From contig MFJV01000001.1 in NCBI GenBank assembly GCA_001780985.1, positions 308 to 37,465 of the forward strand: 37,158 nucleotides of DNA. The letters are read 5' to 3'. Numbering within the stretch: position 1 is the stretch's first letter; the number at the start of each line of letters is the position of its first letter. The notes under the pieces are model-generated. The model ran no database searches and was not told where the DNA came from. It saw only the letters and a list, made by a program, of their open reading frames with translations. Source of the DNA: Candidatus Gottesmanbacteria bacterium RIFCSPLOWO2_01_FULL_43_11b. GTDB lineage: Bacteria; Patescibacteriota; Microgenomatia; UBA10105; UBA927. Both the position numbers and the translations under genes were made by a program. Of the stretch, positions 25,444 to 31,752 are shown one piece after another.

Positions 25444-26678
25444 CTTCATTACCCCACCAACCAGGTGTTTACTTGTTTCGGGATAAAAGTAATCACGTTA
25501 TTTACGTTGGGAAAGCAATTGATCTATTCCGGAGGGTTAAAAGTTACGTACACACTCCACTTTTTGAACATATAGCAGATATTCAAACAATTGAAACAAC
25601 AAGTGAATTTGATGCCCTGCTTCTTGAAGCAAAACTCATCAGAGAATTTAAACCGAAGTTTAATGTAATAACAAAAGACGATAAATCCCCTCTTTTTATC
25701 GTCTTGACACTTTCTCAACCACTCCCGAGAGTGCTGTTTGCACGAAAGACTCAGCTTCGTGCCTTAGTTACAAAAAGAGGGGATAAAGTATTTGGCCCGT
25801 TTCAATCAGCCAAAATGACTTATTCGCTCATGCAGCACATTCGGAACGTTATCCCATTTTGTCAACAGAAAAGAAGAGATGGGAAACCGTGTTTTTATAC
25901 ACACCTTGGTCTTTGTTCACCATGCCCTTCAGTATTATCGAAAAACCCAAATGCGAAAGGGAAACATATCTACCGCCGGAATATGATTCGAATAAAAAAT
26001 ATTTTAAACGGAAAAGCTACATTCGTACTTTCTCAGATGGAAAAAGAAATGCAAAGTCGTGCGAAAGCCATGCGTTTTGAACAAGCACAAGTATTAAGAA
26101 ATCAAATTGCATCGTTTTATGAACTTCTCAAACGGAAATATGACCCTTCGGTATATCTCCACGATGACGGGGCGCAGGATATTTACAGGGAACAAATAGA
26201 GGATCTTGCAAATATTCTAAACTTATCAAACCTGCGCCGTATTGAGGCAATTGATATATCGAATATTTCAGGGGGTTTTGCTACAGGATCGCTCGTTGTT
26301 CTTACAGATGGACGTACGGACAAAGACTGGTATAGACGGTTTCGCATACGTACAGTACGAGGTTCTAACGACACTGCAATGATAACTGAAGTCGTCAGAA
26401 GACGCTTTAAACACGACGATTGGCCAAAACCGGATCTTTTGGTTATTGACGGGGGAAAAGGGCAGGTAAGGGCAGCAGCAGGCGCACCTGTGCCCGTTAT
26501 AGGGCTTGCCAAACGACTGGAGGAAATAATCGTTCCGACTGACATAGGATTTAAAGTACACAGACTTTCCCTTTCCCGGCCGGCAATTCACCTCCTGCAA
26601 AGAATTCGCGACGAAGCCCACCGCTTTGCTCTCCGCTATCACCGCCACCTACGAGGAGTCTCCTTGAAGTCATTCTAG
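25422..26678 (+). CDS. uvrC: Excinuclease ABC subunit C, C-terminally shortened
   Basis: The dual-incision nuclease of excision repair. The 418 residues contain a GIY-YIG domain (LPHQPGVYLF..NHVIYVGKA), the Cys cluster PFCQ..KPCFYTHLGLCSPC, a UVR segment (FEQAQVLRNQI), and the RNase-H-like nuclease with AIDISNISGG, DLLVIDGGKGQV and LLQRIRDEAHRFALRYHR. The family normally continues for about 60-150 more residues with tandem HhH DNA-binding motifs; here it stops eleven residues later. Those last residues include LRGVSLK, encoded by a palindromic repeat. ATG 25422 is preferred over the frame opening at 25365 because the family N-terminus begins here. It overlaps the RAYT gene tail to tail by 9 bp. 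Confidence 0.93.
   Translation: MEVSTALTSLPHQPGVYLFRDKSNHVIYVGKAIDLFRRVKSYVHTPLFEHIADIQTIETTSEFDALLLEAKLIREFKPKFNVITKDDKSPLFIVLTLSQPLPRVLFARKTQLRALVTKRGDKVFGPFQSAKMTYSLMQHIRNVIPFCQQKRRDGKPCFYTHLGLCSPCPSVLSKNPNAKGKHIYRRNMIRIKNILNGKATFVLSQMEKEMQSRAKAMRFEQAQVLRNQIASFYELLKRKYDPSVYLHDDGAQDIYREQIEDLANILNLSNLRRIEAIDISNISGGFATGSLVVLTDGRTDKDWYRRFRIRTVRGSNDTAMITEVVRRRFKHDDWPKPDLLVIDGGKGQVRAAAGAPVPVIGLAKRLEEIIVPTDIGFKVHRLSLSRPAIHLLQRIRDEAHRFALRYHRHLRGVSLKSF
26648..26670 (-). repeat. Palindromic repeat copy B (end of uvrC)
   Basis: Exact reverse complement of copy A over 23 bp. On the plus strand it encodes LRGVSLK of UvrC. It abuts the stop codon of the RAYT gene and may mark that end of the element. 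Confidence 0.85.
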
Positions 26679-27332
26679 ATCTAAAGTAACTTCGGTTATG
26701 GGCTTTATGTCATCAAAATTACCTTGCTCCACGAAGGACCGATAGTTCATATGAGGATTTTTATGAAAAAAATAACTTAGAATACTCTCCGTCGACACCC
26801 ACTCCTGAGAAAACCGGTGTAGGTAATTGCCATATGAAGAATAACCATATTCATCTAACATTCGAGGAGTCTCCTTGAAGGGGGATAACGATATAGGATT
26901 ACGGTGGATATATTTGGAAAGATAGATAAATTGGTTTTCATCTGTAACTCGTACTCCCTTATATGTTCCTTGAAAAAGTGGACCGATTCTTCGGTAATGG
27001 GAGTTAAAATACCTGACGTATTTCGTGGCAAGTGATCGCATGAAATGATCGATTCCATGATCAGAATTCTGTTTCACAAAGAGATGAAAATGGTTTGGCA
27101 TTAGACAGTAACACAGTAGAGTAATCTCACCATTATAGTTTTTGAGTTTTCGTGATGGTGGCTTCAAGGAGTCTCCTTGTAGGGGTTCTGCAGTTAAATA
27201 GATTTCGAGGTAGGACAAAAACGTTTTATAATCACGGTCCTCCTGAAAAATTGTTCTTTTATCCACACCGCGATTATAAATATGATAGTAACCACCAGGG
27301 TCATACTCCTTTAGAGCATTTTTAGCAGGCAT
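26670..27332 (-). CDS. REP-associated tyrosine transposase (RAYT, Y1/IS200-like)
   Basis: A single-strand HUH nuclease of the TnpA-REP type that is thought to cut at and spread palindromic repeats. The 220-residue protein has GGYYHIYNRGVDKRTIF at the N-terminus, the HUH motif in CYCLMPNHFHLFVKQ (His81, His83), and a helix with Tyr105/Tyr108 (ATKYVRYFNSHYRRIGPLFQG), one of which is the catalytic tyrosine. I chose ATG 27332 because the family N-terminus begins there; the frame stays open upstream through repeat copy E. Two repeat copies lie inside the gene, encoding residues 51-57 (LQGDSLK) and 151-158, both in variable linkers. All motifs are present, so it may be active. Confidence 0.9.
   Translation of the reverse strand: MPAKNALKEYDPGGYYHIYNRGVDKRTIFQEDRDYKTFLSYLEIYLTAEPLQGDSLKPPSRKLKNYNGEITLLCYCLMPNHFHLFVKQNSDHGIDHFMRSLATKYVRYFNSHYRRIGPLFQGTYKGVRVTDENQFIYLSKYIHRNPISLSPFKETPRMLDEYGYSSYGNYLHRFSQEWVSTESILSYFFHKNPHMNYRSFVEQGNFDDIKPITEVTLDLE
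26862..26880 (-). repeat. Palindromic repeat copy C (inside RAYT)
   Basis: TCGAGGAGTCTCCTTGAAG on the plus strand matches the shared core in the same orientation as copy B. In the RAYT frame it encodes FKETPR, a different frame from copies A, B and D. Confidence 0.8.
27161..27185 (+). repeat. Palindromic repeat copy D (inside RAYT)
   Basis: CTTCAAGGAGTCTCCTTGTAGG matches copy E except at one base. It encodes LQGDSLK in the RAYT gene, the same frame as the copies at the ends of uvrB and uvrC. Confidence 0.85.
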
Positions 27333-27353
27333 TAACTTAGTATACACCTTTAT

Positions 27354-27375
27354 CTTCAAGGAGTCTCCTCGTAGG
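27354..27375 (+). repeat. Palindromic repeat copy E (upstream of RAYT)
   Basis: CTTCAAGGAG-T-CTCCTCGTAGG lies 21 bp upstream of the RAYT start, in inverted orientation to copy B. With B it brackets the transposase gene. It also lies upstream of the divergent membrane-protein gene. Confidence 0.85.
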
Positions 27376-27387
27376 TATAGCGATTGT

Positions 27388-27416
27388 TTGCCTTTCCACC
27401 CTCCATTTGTTACCAT
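27388..27416 (+). promoter_or_regulatory. Candidate promoter TTGCCT-17-TACCAT
   Basis: TTGCCT (27388-27393) and TACCAT (27411-27416) with a 17-bp spacer precede the membrane-protein ATG at 27430 by 13 nt. It would also drive yvcK, secG and the binding-protein gene. Confidence 0.4.
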
Positions 27417-27429
27417 CGTTTTACCTAAC

Positions 27430-27834
27430 ATGAAGTATTTACTTCGAGTTTACCTTTTCAACGTATTTGCGCTCTGGTTAACGAGTCAACTACTTCCAAG
27501 CTTAGTCATTTTGGGAGGTTGGCAGGTTATTATGACCGCCGGTATATTTTTGAGCCTTCTTATGCTCCTGGTAGCTCCGGTTTTGAAAATACTCTTTATT
27601 CCTATAAATCTCCTCACGTTTGGGCTTTTTTCGTGGTTAATTAATGTTGCAGTCGTCTTTTTACTTACTTTTGTTTTCCCCAGCGTCACCATACGGCCTT
27701 TTACGTATGAAGGGGCGACATTTTCAGGTTTTGTTATTCCATCAGTTGAGGTAACGTACCTTGCTTCTCTTATTATTACATCGCTTACTATAACGCTTAT
27801 TACAAATATCCTCCATTCGGTAAGTGAGGGTTAA
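27430..27834 (+). CDS. Phage holin family IV-like membrane protein
   Basis: 134 residues with four hydrophobic segments (VYLFNVFALWLTSQLL, VIMTAGIFLSLLMLL, LINVAVVFLLTFVF, VTYLASLIITSLTITLI). PVLKILFIPINLLTFGLFSWLIN is the conserved stretch of the mycobacterial-phage holin superfamily IV proteins found widely in bacterial chromosomes. These are rarely true holins and have no settled function. I chose the ATG at 27430 over the frame opening at 27388 because the hydrophobic N-terminus begins there. It ends 1 nt before the yvcK ATG and is probably co-transcribed with it. Confidence 0.8.
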   Translation: MKYLLRVYLFNVFALWLTSQLLPSLVILGGWQVIMTAGIFLSLLMLLVAPVLKILFIPINLLTFGLFSWLINVAVVFLLTFVFPSVTIRPFTYEGATFSGFVIPSVEVTYLASLIITSLTITLITNILHSVSEG

Positions 27835-27835
27835 T

Positions 27836-28828
27836 ATGGAAACCAATCGTAAAAAAATAGTCTGTATAGGTGGTGGAACAGGCACATTCGTGGTTCTTCG
27901 CGGTCTCAAACACCATCCTGTTAGTTTAACCGCAATTGTTACCATGAGTGATTCCGGTGGAAGCAATAAACGGATACGGGATGAATTCGGCTTACTTCCT
28001 ACGTCTGATATACGTCAATGTTTTGTGGCACTTTCTGACGAAAACGGTGGGGTGGGACTCCTTCGAAAGCTCTTTATGCATCGATTTGAGAAAGGAAAAG
28101 GAATATCCGGTATGACATTCGGCAATCTTTTTATGGCAGCGTTAAGTGACATTCTTGGCTCCCAAAAGGAAGCGATTAAACAAACAGGTAAAGTGCTTCG
28201 AATTCGCGGTACGGTCATTCCGGTAACGTATACGCAAACAAACCTTCGGGCACAATATGAAGACGGGCACACTGTATCAGAAGAGCACTTTATCGACGAA
28301 CCGATTCACGACGGCCGATTAAAGATCGTTTCTGTTGAACTTAAACCAAAAGCACAAGCAAATCCCGATGCAATCCGCGCAATAGAACAGGCAGACCTCA
28401 TTGTTTTAGGTCCGGGAGACCTCTATACAAGCCTCATTCCAAATCTCCTTATTTCCGGAATTTCCGGTGCAATCAAGCGCTCGAAAGCAAAAAAAGTATA
28501 CATAGTCAATCTCATGACTAAATACGGACAAACGTATAATTTCACGGCACGCGATCACGTCAACGCACTTTCAGAATATATTGGAAGCTCGACACTTGAT
28601 TATGTCCTTATCAATAATAAAAAATTGCCCAAAACTGCCCTTGATCTCTATAAAAAATCACATGAGTTTCCCGTAGAAGATAATCTCAATAACGATAATT
28701 CACACAAAGTTATTCGGGCTGATCTGGCAAGCCAAGCGCTTATTACCCGTGCTGCCACTGATAGGCTCATTCGAAGCCTCATCCGGCATGACAGCACCAA
28801 GCTAGGAGGTGTATTAATAAAATTATGA
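27836..28828 (+). CDS. yvcK: YvcK/CofD-family UDP-GlcNAc-binding regulatory protein
   Basis: 330 residues with the nucleotide-sugar-binding opening VCIGGGTGTFVVLRGLK, then TMSDSGGSNKRIRDEFGLLPTSDIRQC, GMTFGNLFMAAL and VLGPGDLYTSLIPNLL. This is the YvcK type, which in Bacillus and relatives binds UDP-GlcNAc and is needed for growth and wall synthesis on gluconeogenic carbon. It lacks F420 partner genes, so CofD transferase activity is unlikely. GAGGG (27826-27830) lies 5 nt before the ATG, which decides for 27836 over the GTG at 27824. It overlaps secG by 4 bp. Its presence fits the gluconeogenic operon upstream. Confidence 0.92.
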   Translation: METNRKKIVCIGGGTGTFVVLRGLKHHPVSLTAIVTMSDSGGSNKRIRDEFGLLPTSDIRQCFVALSDENGGVGLLRKLFMHRFEKGKGISGMTFGNLFMAALSDILGSQKEAIKQTGKVLRIRGTVIPVTYTQTNLRAQYEDGHTVSEEHFIDEPIHDGRLKIVSVELKPKAQANPDAIRAIEQADLIVLGPGDLYTSLIPNLLISGISGAIKRSKAKKVYIVNLMTKYGQTYNFTARDHVNALSEYIGSSTLDYVLINNKKLPKTALDLYKKSHEFPVEDNLNNDNSHKVIRADLASQALITRAATDRLIRSLIRHDSTKLGGVLIKL

Positions 28829-29040
28829 GAATTGCACTCCTTATCGTTCATCTTTTGATTGCCATAGGCCTTACCGGATTTATTTTGCTTCAAAGCAGCA
28901 AAGGAGGCTTAGGTGCTGCATTCGGAGGTGGAGAAGCATATCACAGTAAACGTGGTGCCGAACGGATGATATTTACGGCAACAATTGTTGCAAGTGTTTT
29001 ATTTTTTCTTACATCCATCGGACTTCTTTTAATCGGCTAA
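28825..29040 (+). CDS. secG: Preprotein translocase subunit SecG
   Basis: A small membrane subunit of the Sec channel. Its 71 residues show two transmembrane helices (LLIVHLLIAIGLTGFILLQ and FTATIVASVLFFLTSIGLLLI) joined by the signature loop SSKGGLGAAFGGG. Length and motif are typical. Translationally coupled to yvcK (ATGA overlap) and followed after 1 nt by the binding-protein gene. Confidence 0.93.
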   Translation: MRIALLIVHLLIAIGLTGFILLQSSKGGLGAAFGGGEAYHSKRGAERMIFTATIVASVLFFLTSIGLLLIG

Positions 29041-29041
29041 C

Positions 29042-30391
29042 ATGAGTATTATTCCAATGCGCCGTATACGTTTTCTCTTCTGGGTTGTCCGTGAACTCAC
29101 CGGCAAATATAAACGGTCGCTCCTTATTGGCTTTTTAATAGGACTAGCCGTAGCGTTTGCAATCGGCAGATTTTCAATAACACTCTCGTCGCAACTTTTT
29201 ACAAAAACAGTGAGGGTCGGTATTATCGGTGAATTCACTCCAACAACGCTGCCGATTAAAATTCAGCAAAAAATAAGTAACGGGCTTACGCAACTATCTG
29301 CAGATGGTTCACCGCAGGCATCTCTTGCATTATCCTGGGAATCGACCGAAAGCGGAAGACTTTTTCTTTTTCATCTCCGTGATGGTTTAACGTGGCATAA
29401 TGAAAAATCTGTATCTGCAAAGGACATAAACTATAATATTCGCGGAGCAACGCTAAATCCTATAGACGAACGTACCCTTGAAGTACATTTATCAACTGCC
29501 TATAGCCCGTTTCCTGTTCTTGTAGCAAAACCGATTTTTCAGGCTGGCCTTCGTGGTTTTGGGCCGTACAAAGTTTCCGCAATACGCCTTAAGGGCGATA
29601 AAGTCGATTACATAAAACTGGTTCCGTTTAAAGACGACACACTTCCTGTTACCGAGTATCGATTTTATAGAACTGAGGCTCTGGCTACCTTAGCCTACAA
29701 GAGGGGAGACGTTGATATTTTAGAAGATATGAGTTCTGCACAAGCCCTTTCACAATGGGGGCAAACGACAGTTATTGAAGAAACGAATTTCCAGCGTATT
29801 GTGACGTTGTTTTTCAATCAAAAAAAGCAGTTGCTTATGGAAAAGGGGATACGGCAGGCACTTGGATATGCTGTCGGGGAGCTTCCGGGTGAACGTGCAT
29901 ATTCACCGTTCTCAAAATTATCCTGGGCATATACCGATAAAGTTAAAAAATATGACTCTGATATTGTACAGGCGAAAAAATTATTTAGTGCAAGTAATGT
30001 GGGAAGCCAATCTGCAACGCTGACTCTTTCAACGTTTCCAAGCTACCTCGAGGTTGCTAATTCAATTGCGCAGTCTTGGACCGACCTTGGGCTACCAACG
30101 ACCGTACGAGTCATTAGCAGTGTTACGGATGACTATGATGTGCTTCTTTCGGCCGCCGAATTGCCGCCGGATCCTGATCAGTATCCGTTTTGGCATTCTA
30201 CGCAGACGCAAACAAATATAACGAGCTACGTGAATGTTAAAATTGATAAATTACTTGAGGACGGAAGGCAGGAAACGGATCCGGAGAAACGAAAACTCAT
30301 TTACGGCGATTTTCAGCGCCGTCTCACCGACGACGCCCCGGCAATATTTTTGTATCACCCCAAGACGTATACGATAAAAAGAGGAAAATAA
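29042..30391 (+). CDS. Extracellular peptide-binding-like protein (SBP family 5)
   Basis: 449 residues. An N-terminal anchor (RSLLIGFLIGLAVAFAIGRF) after a basic cytoplasmic tail leads to an outside domain that follows the ABC peptide-binding family: FHLRDGLTWHNEKSVSAKDINYNI, then FNQKKQLLMEKGIRQALGYA, and DPDQYPFWHSTQ near the end. It has no lipobox cysteine; the protein is held by the membrane helix instead, unusual for this family in Gram-positives. No permease or ATPase genes adjoin it, so transport partners are elsewhere or absent. A second ATG at 29057 is possible. Confidence 0.85.
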   Translation: MSIIPMRRIRFLFWVVRELTGKYKRSLLIGFLIGLAVAFAIGRFSITLSSQLFTKTVRVGIIGEFTPTTLPIKIQQKISNGLTQLSADGSPQASLALSWESTESGRLFLFHLRDGLTWHNEKSVSAKDINYNIRGATLNPIDERTLEVHLSTAYSPFPVLVAKPIFQAGLRGFGPYKVSAIRLKGDKVDYIKLVPFKDDTLPVTEYRFYRTEALATLAYKRGDVDILEDMSSAQALSQWGQTTVIEETNFQRIVTLFFNQKKQLLMEKGIRQALGYAVGELPGERAYSPFSKLSWAYTDKVKKYDSDIVQAKKLFSASNVGSQSATLTLSTFPSYLEVANSIAQSWTDLGLPTTVRVISSVTDDYDVLLSAAELPPDPDQYPFWHSTQTQTNITSYVNVKIDKLLEDGRQETDPEKRKLIYGDFQRRLTDDAPAIFLYHPKTYTIKRGK

Positions 30392-30394
30392 TCC

Positions 30395-30446
30395 TGGCTG
30401 CGGGGCTTGGATTCGAACCAATCCGCCAGCTGGCGGACTGCTCTCC
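30395..30446 (-). pseudogene. 3' half of a broken tRNA (T-arm, acceptor, CCA)
   Basis: Minus-strand TTGG-TTCGAAT-CCAA T-arm, then CCCCGCA (acceptor), discriminator G and CCA. No matching D-arm or anticodon arm precedes it; a 16-bp palindrome lies there instead. Its acceptor pairs with TGCGGGG of the 5' fragment at 30573-30579, on the other side of an intact tRNA-Gln. Confidence 0.55.
30422..30437. repeat. Perfect 16-bp palindrome
   Basis: TCCGCCAGCTGGCGGA is its own reverse complement and sits in the tRNA remnant, where the anticodon or variable region would be. It looks like an inserted short palindromic repeat. No second copy was seen in the window. Confidence 0.7.
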
Positions 30447-30455
30447 CACACAAGG

Positions 30456-30526
30456 CTTCGGGACTACGATTCGAACGTAGATTCACAGCTCCAAAGGCTG
30501 TTGTCCTACCATTGAACGATCCCGAA
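30456..30526 (-). tRNA. tRNA-Gln (UUG)
   Basis: Acceptor TTCGGGA/TCCCGAA, D-arm with AATGGTAGGAC, anticodon stem ACAGC/GCTGT with loop CTTTGGA (anticodon TTG), T-loop TTCGAAT with stem CTACG/CGTAG, discriminator G typical of glutamine. CCA is not encoded. It lies between two halves of a broken tRNA with the same D-arm. Confidence 0.92.
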
Positions 30527-30532
30527 GCTCTA

Positions 30533-30579
30533 TGCGGGACTTTGCGCCGGTTGGTGTCCTACCATTGAACGACCCCGCA
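30533..30579 (-). pseudogene. 5' half of a broken tRNA (acceptor and D-arm)
   Basis: TGCGGGG, then TC and a D-arm identical to that of the tRNA-Gln (GTTCAATGGTAGGAC), followed by ACACCAACC and a jump to TCCCGCA. Anticodon loop and T-arm are missing. A minus-strand TATAAT (30594-30589) lies 9 nt before it, where a tRNA promoter would be. Probably a decayed second tRNA-Gln. Confidence 0.6.
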
Positions 30580-30629
30580 ATGGGTATAATTATACCATTG
30601 GTCTTATATTTCTGGTAAAATTGCATAAC

Positions 30630-30703
30630 GGACGATTAGCTCAGCTGGCTAGAGCGTCTCATTTACACTGAGAAGGCCGGGGGTTCGAGTCCCTCATCGT
30701 CCA
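30630..30703 (+). tRNA. tRNA-Val (UAC)
   Basis: Acceptor GGACGAT/ATCGTCC, D-arm GCTCAGCTGGCTAGAGC, anticodon stem TCTCA/TGAGA with loop TTTACAC (anticodon TAC), T-arm GGGGGTTCGAGTCCCTC, discriminator A. CCA is not encoded. Confidence 0.95.
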
Positions 30704-30776
30704 CTTCGCTTCGCTCAGTGCAAGCACAAAGCATTTGTTATAATATTGTTTACTCTGAAGCGCTTTACGCAGAAGA

Positions 30777-30849
30777 GCCGAGATTGCCAACGTGGTCAAG
30801 GCGCATGTCTGAAGAACATGTTACCCAGGTTCGATTCCTGGTCTCGGCA
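30777..30849 (+). tRNA. tRNA-Phe (GAA)
   Basis: Acceptor GCCGAGA/TCTCGGC, anticodon stem CATGT/ACATG with loop CTGAAGA (anticodon GAA), T-arm CCAGGTTCGATTCCTGG, discriminator A. CCA is not encoded. A TATAAT (30739-30744) lies 32 nt upstream. Confidence 0.95.
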
Positions 30850-30865
30850 CAATAGTAAACGCACA

Positions 30866-30894
30866 TTGACATTTTGAACTGCAATTATTATCCT
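30866..30894 (+). promoter_or_regulatory. Promoter TTGACA-17-TATCCT for the HTH gene
   Basis: TTGACA (30866-30871), 17-bp spacer, TATCCT (30889-30894). The ATG follows after 10 nt, leaving a leader of about 3 nt. Confidence 0.7.
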
Positions 30895-30904
30895 AATCTA
30901 GGAT

Positions 30905-31579
30905 ATGATTAGAAATAAAAATTTGTTTCTTAAAGCTGTCGCATTGAGAAAAGCAGGAAAAAGTTATGGTGAGATACGAAAAACTATTGGTCTTTCTAAA
31001 GCAACATTAAGTAGCTGGTTCACGGATAAAGATTGGTCTAAAAATATTGCGCGACGGCTCAGTGATAACAATAGGGAACTAACTATCAATAGGCTCTTGA
31101 GGCTAAACAGCGCTAAGCGTGAACAAAAACTTTTGCGCTATGAAAGTTATAGAAGTGAGGCAAGAGAAGAATATTTTTCGTTAAAAACCAATCCTTTATT
31201 TATTGCCGGGCTAGCAATTTATTGGGGAGAGGGAGATAAAACGGAAAACGGAAGAGTTTCGGTTATAAATAGCGATGCAAAAATGCTACAAACCGTTGCA
31301 AGTTTCTATCGTAATATTTTAAAAATTTCTGAGGAAAGGCTTCGCGCGGGTATGTTCATATATCCTGATATAAAGAAACAAAGTGTACTTGATTATTGGT
31401 CTGGTGCGTTAAAAATTCCAAAAGAGCAGTTTATTAAAACTCAATTGTTACCAAGCAGAAGCACATTAACTAAACGAAAAGTAAAATTTGGAATCTGCAG
31501 TCTGTACTTTTCAGACACGAAAACCCAGCTAAAAATTAAAGAATGGATTAGGCTATTAGCAAATGATACGCGGGTGTAG
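30905..31579 (+). CDS. HTH-domain protein with a C-terminal YWGEG domain of unknown role
   Basis: 224 residues. The N-terminus is a helix-turn-helix (AVALRKAGKSYGEIRKTIGLSKATLSSWF), resembling resolvase or transposase DNA-binding domains. The C-terminal domain has LAIYWGEGDKTENGRVSVINSD, then FYRNILKISEERLRAGMFIYP and KFGICSLYFSDTKTQLKIKEWI. I have seen this pattern in hypothetical proteins of Actinobacteria and Patescibacteria; the strand-helix layout and acidic GEGD recall LAGLIDADG-type homing endonucleases, but that is inference. It sits between tRNA-Phe and tRNA-Gly, and its stop codon is made of tRNA-Gly bases (31577-31579). Confidence 0.7.
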   Translation: MIRNKNLFLKAVALRKAGKSYGEIRKTIGLSKATLSSWFTDKDWSKNIARRLSDNNRELTINRLLRLNSAKREQKLLRYESYRSEAREEYFSLKTNPLFIAGLAIYWGEGDKTENGRVSVINSDAKMLQTVASFYRNILKISEERLRAGMFIYPDIKKQSVLDYWSGALKIPKEQFIKTQLLPSRSTLTKRKVKFGICSLYFSDTKTQLKIKEWIRLLANDTRV

Positions 31580-31640
31580 CTCAATGGTAGAGCGCGACAT
31601 TGCCAATGTTGATACGGGGGTCCGATTCCCCTCACTCGCT
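31570..31640 (+). tRNA. tRNA-Gly (GCC)
   Basis: Acceptor GCGGGTG/CACTCGC (one G-U), D-arm GCTCAATGGTAGAGC, anticodon stem CGACA/TGTTG with loop TTGCCAA (anticodon GCC), T-loop TCCGATT, discriminator T. CCA is not encoded. Its first 10 bases overlap the end of the HTH gene. Confidence 0.92.
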
Positions 31641-31666
31641 CAAAACATATTGTAACTCTATACAGT

Positions 31667-31752
31667 GCGGACGTGGCGGAATCTGGTATACGCGCATGCT
31701 TGAGGTGCATGTCCCGCAAGGGGTGGAGGTTCAACTCCTCTCGTCCGCACCA
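31667..31752 (+). tRNA. tRNA-Leu (GAG)
   Basis: Acceptor GCGGACG/CGTCCGC, anticodon stem CATGC/GCATG with loop TTGAGGT (anticodon GAG), long variable arm TCCCGCAAGGGG, T-arm GGAGGTTCAACTCCTC, discriminator A and encoded CCA (31750-31752). Its last 22 bases overlap, antisense, the end of the SAM-hydroxide-adenosyltransferase-like gene. Confidence 0.93.

Noticed and set aside
26648-27375. Repeat cluster as a CRISPR array
   Set aside because: Spacing is irregular (180-300 bp), orientation is mixed, copies lie in coding sequence, and there are no cas genes.
30704-30720. CTTCGCTTCGCTCAGTGC after tRNA-Val as a repeat or terminator
   Set aside because: Only one copy in the window, no stable stem with a T-run.
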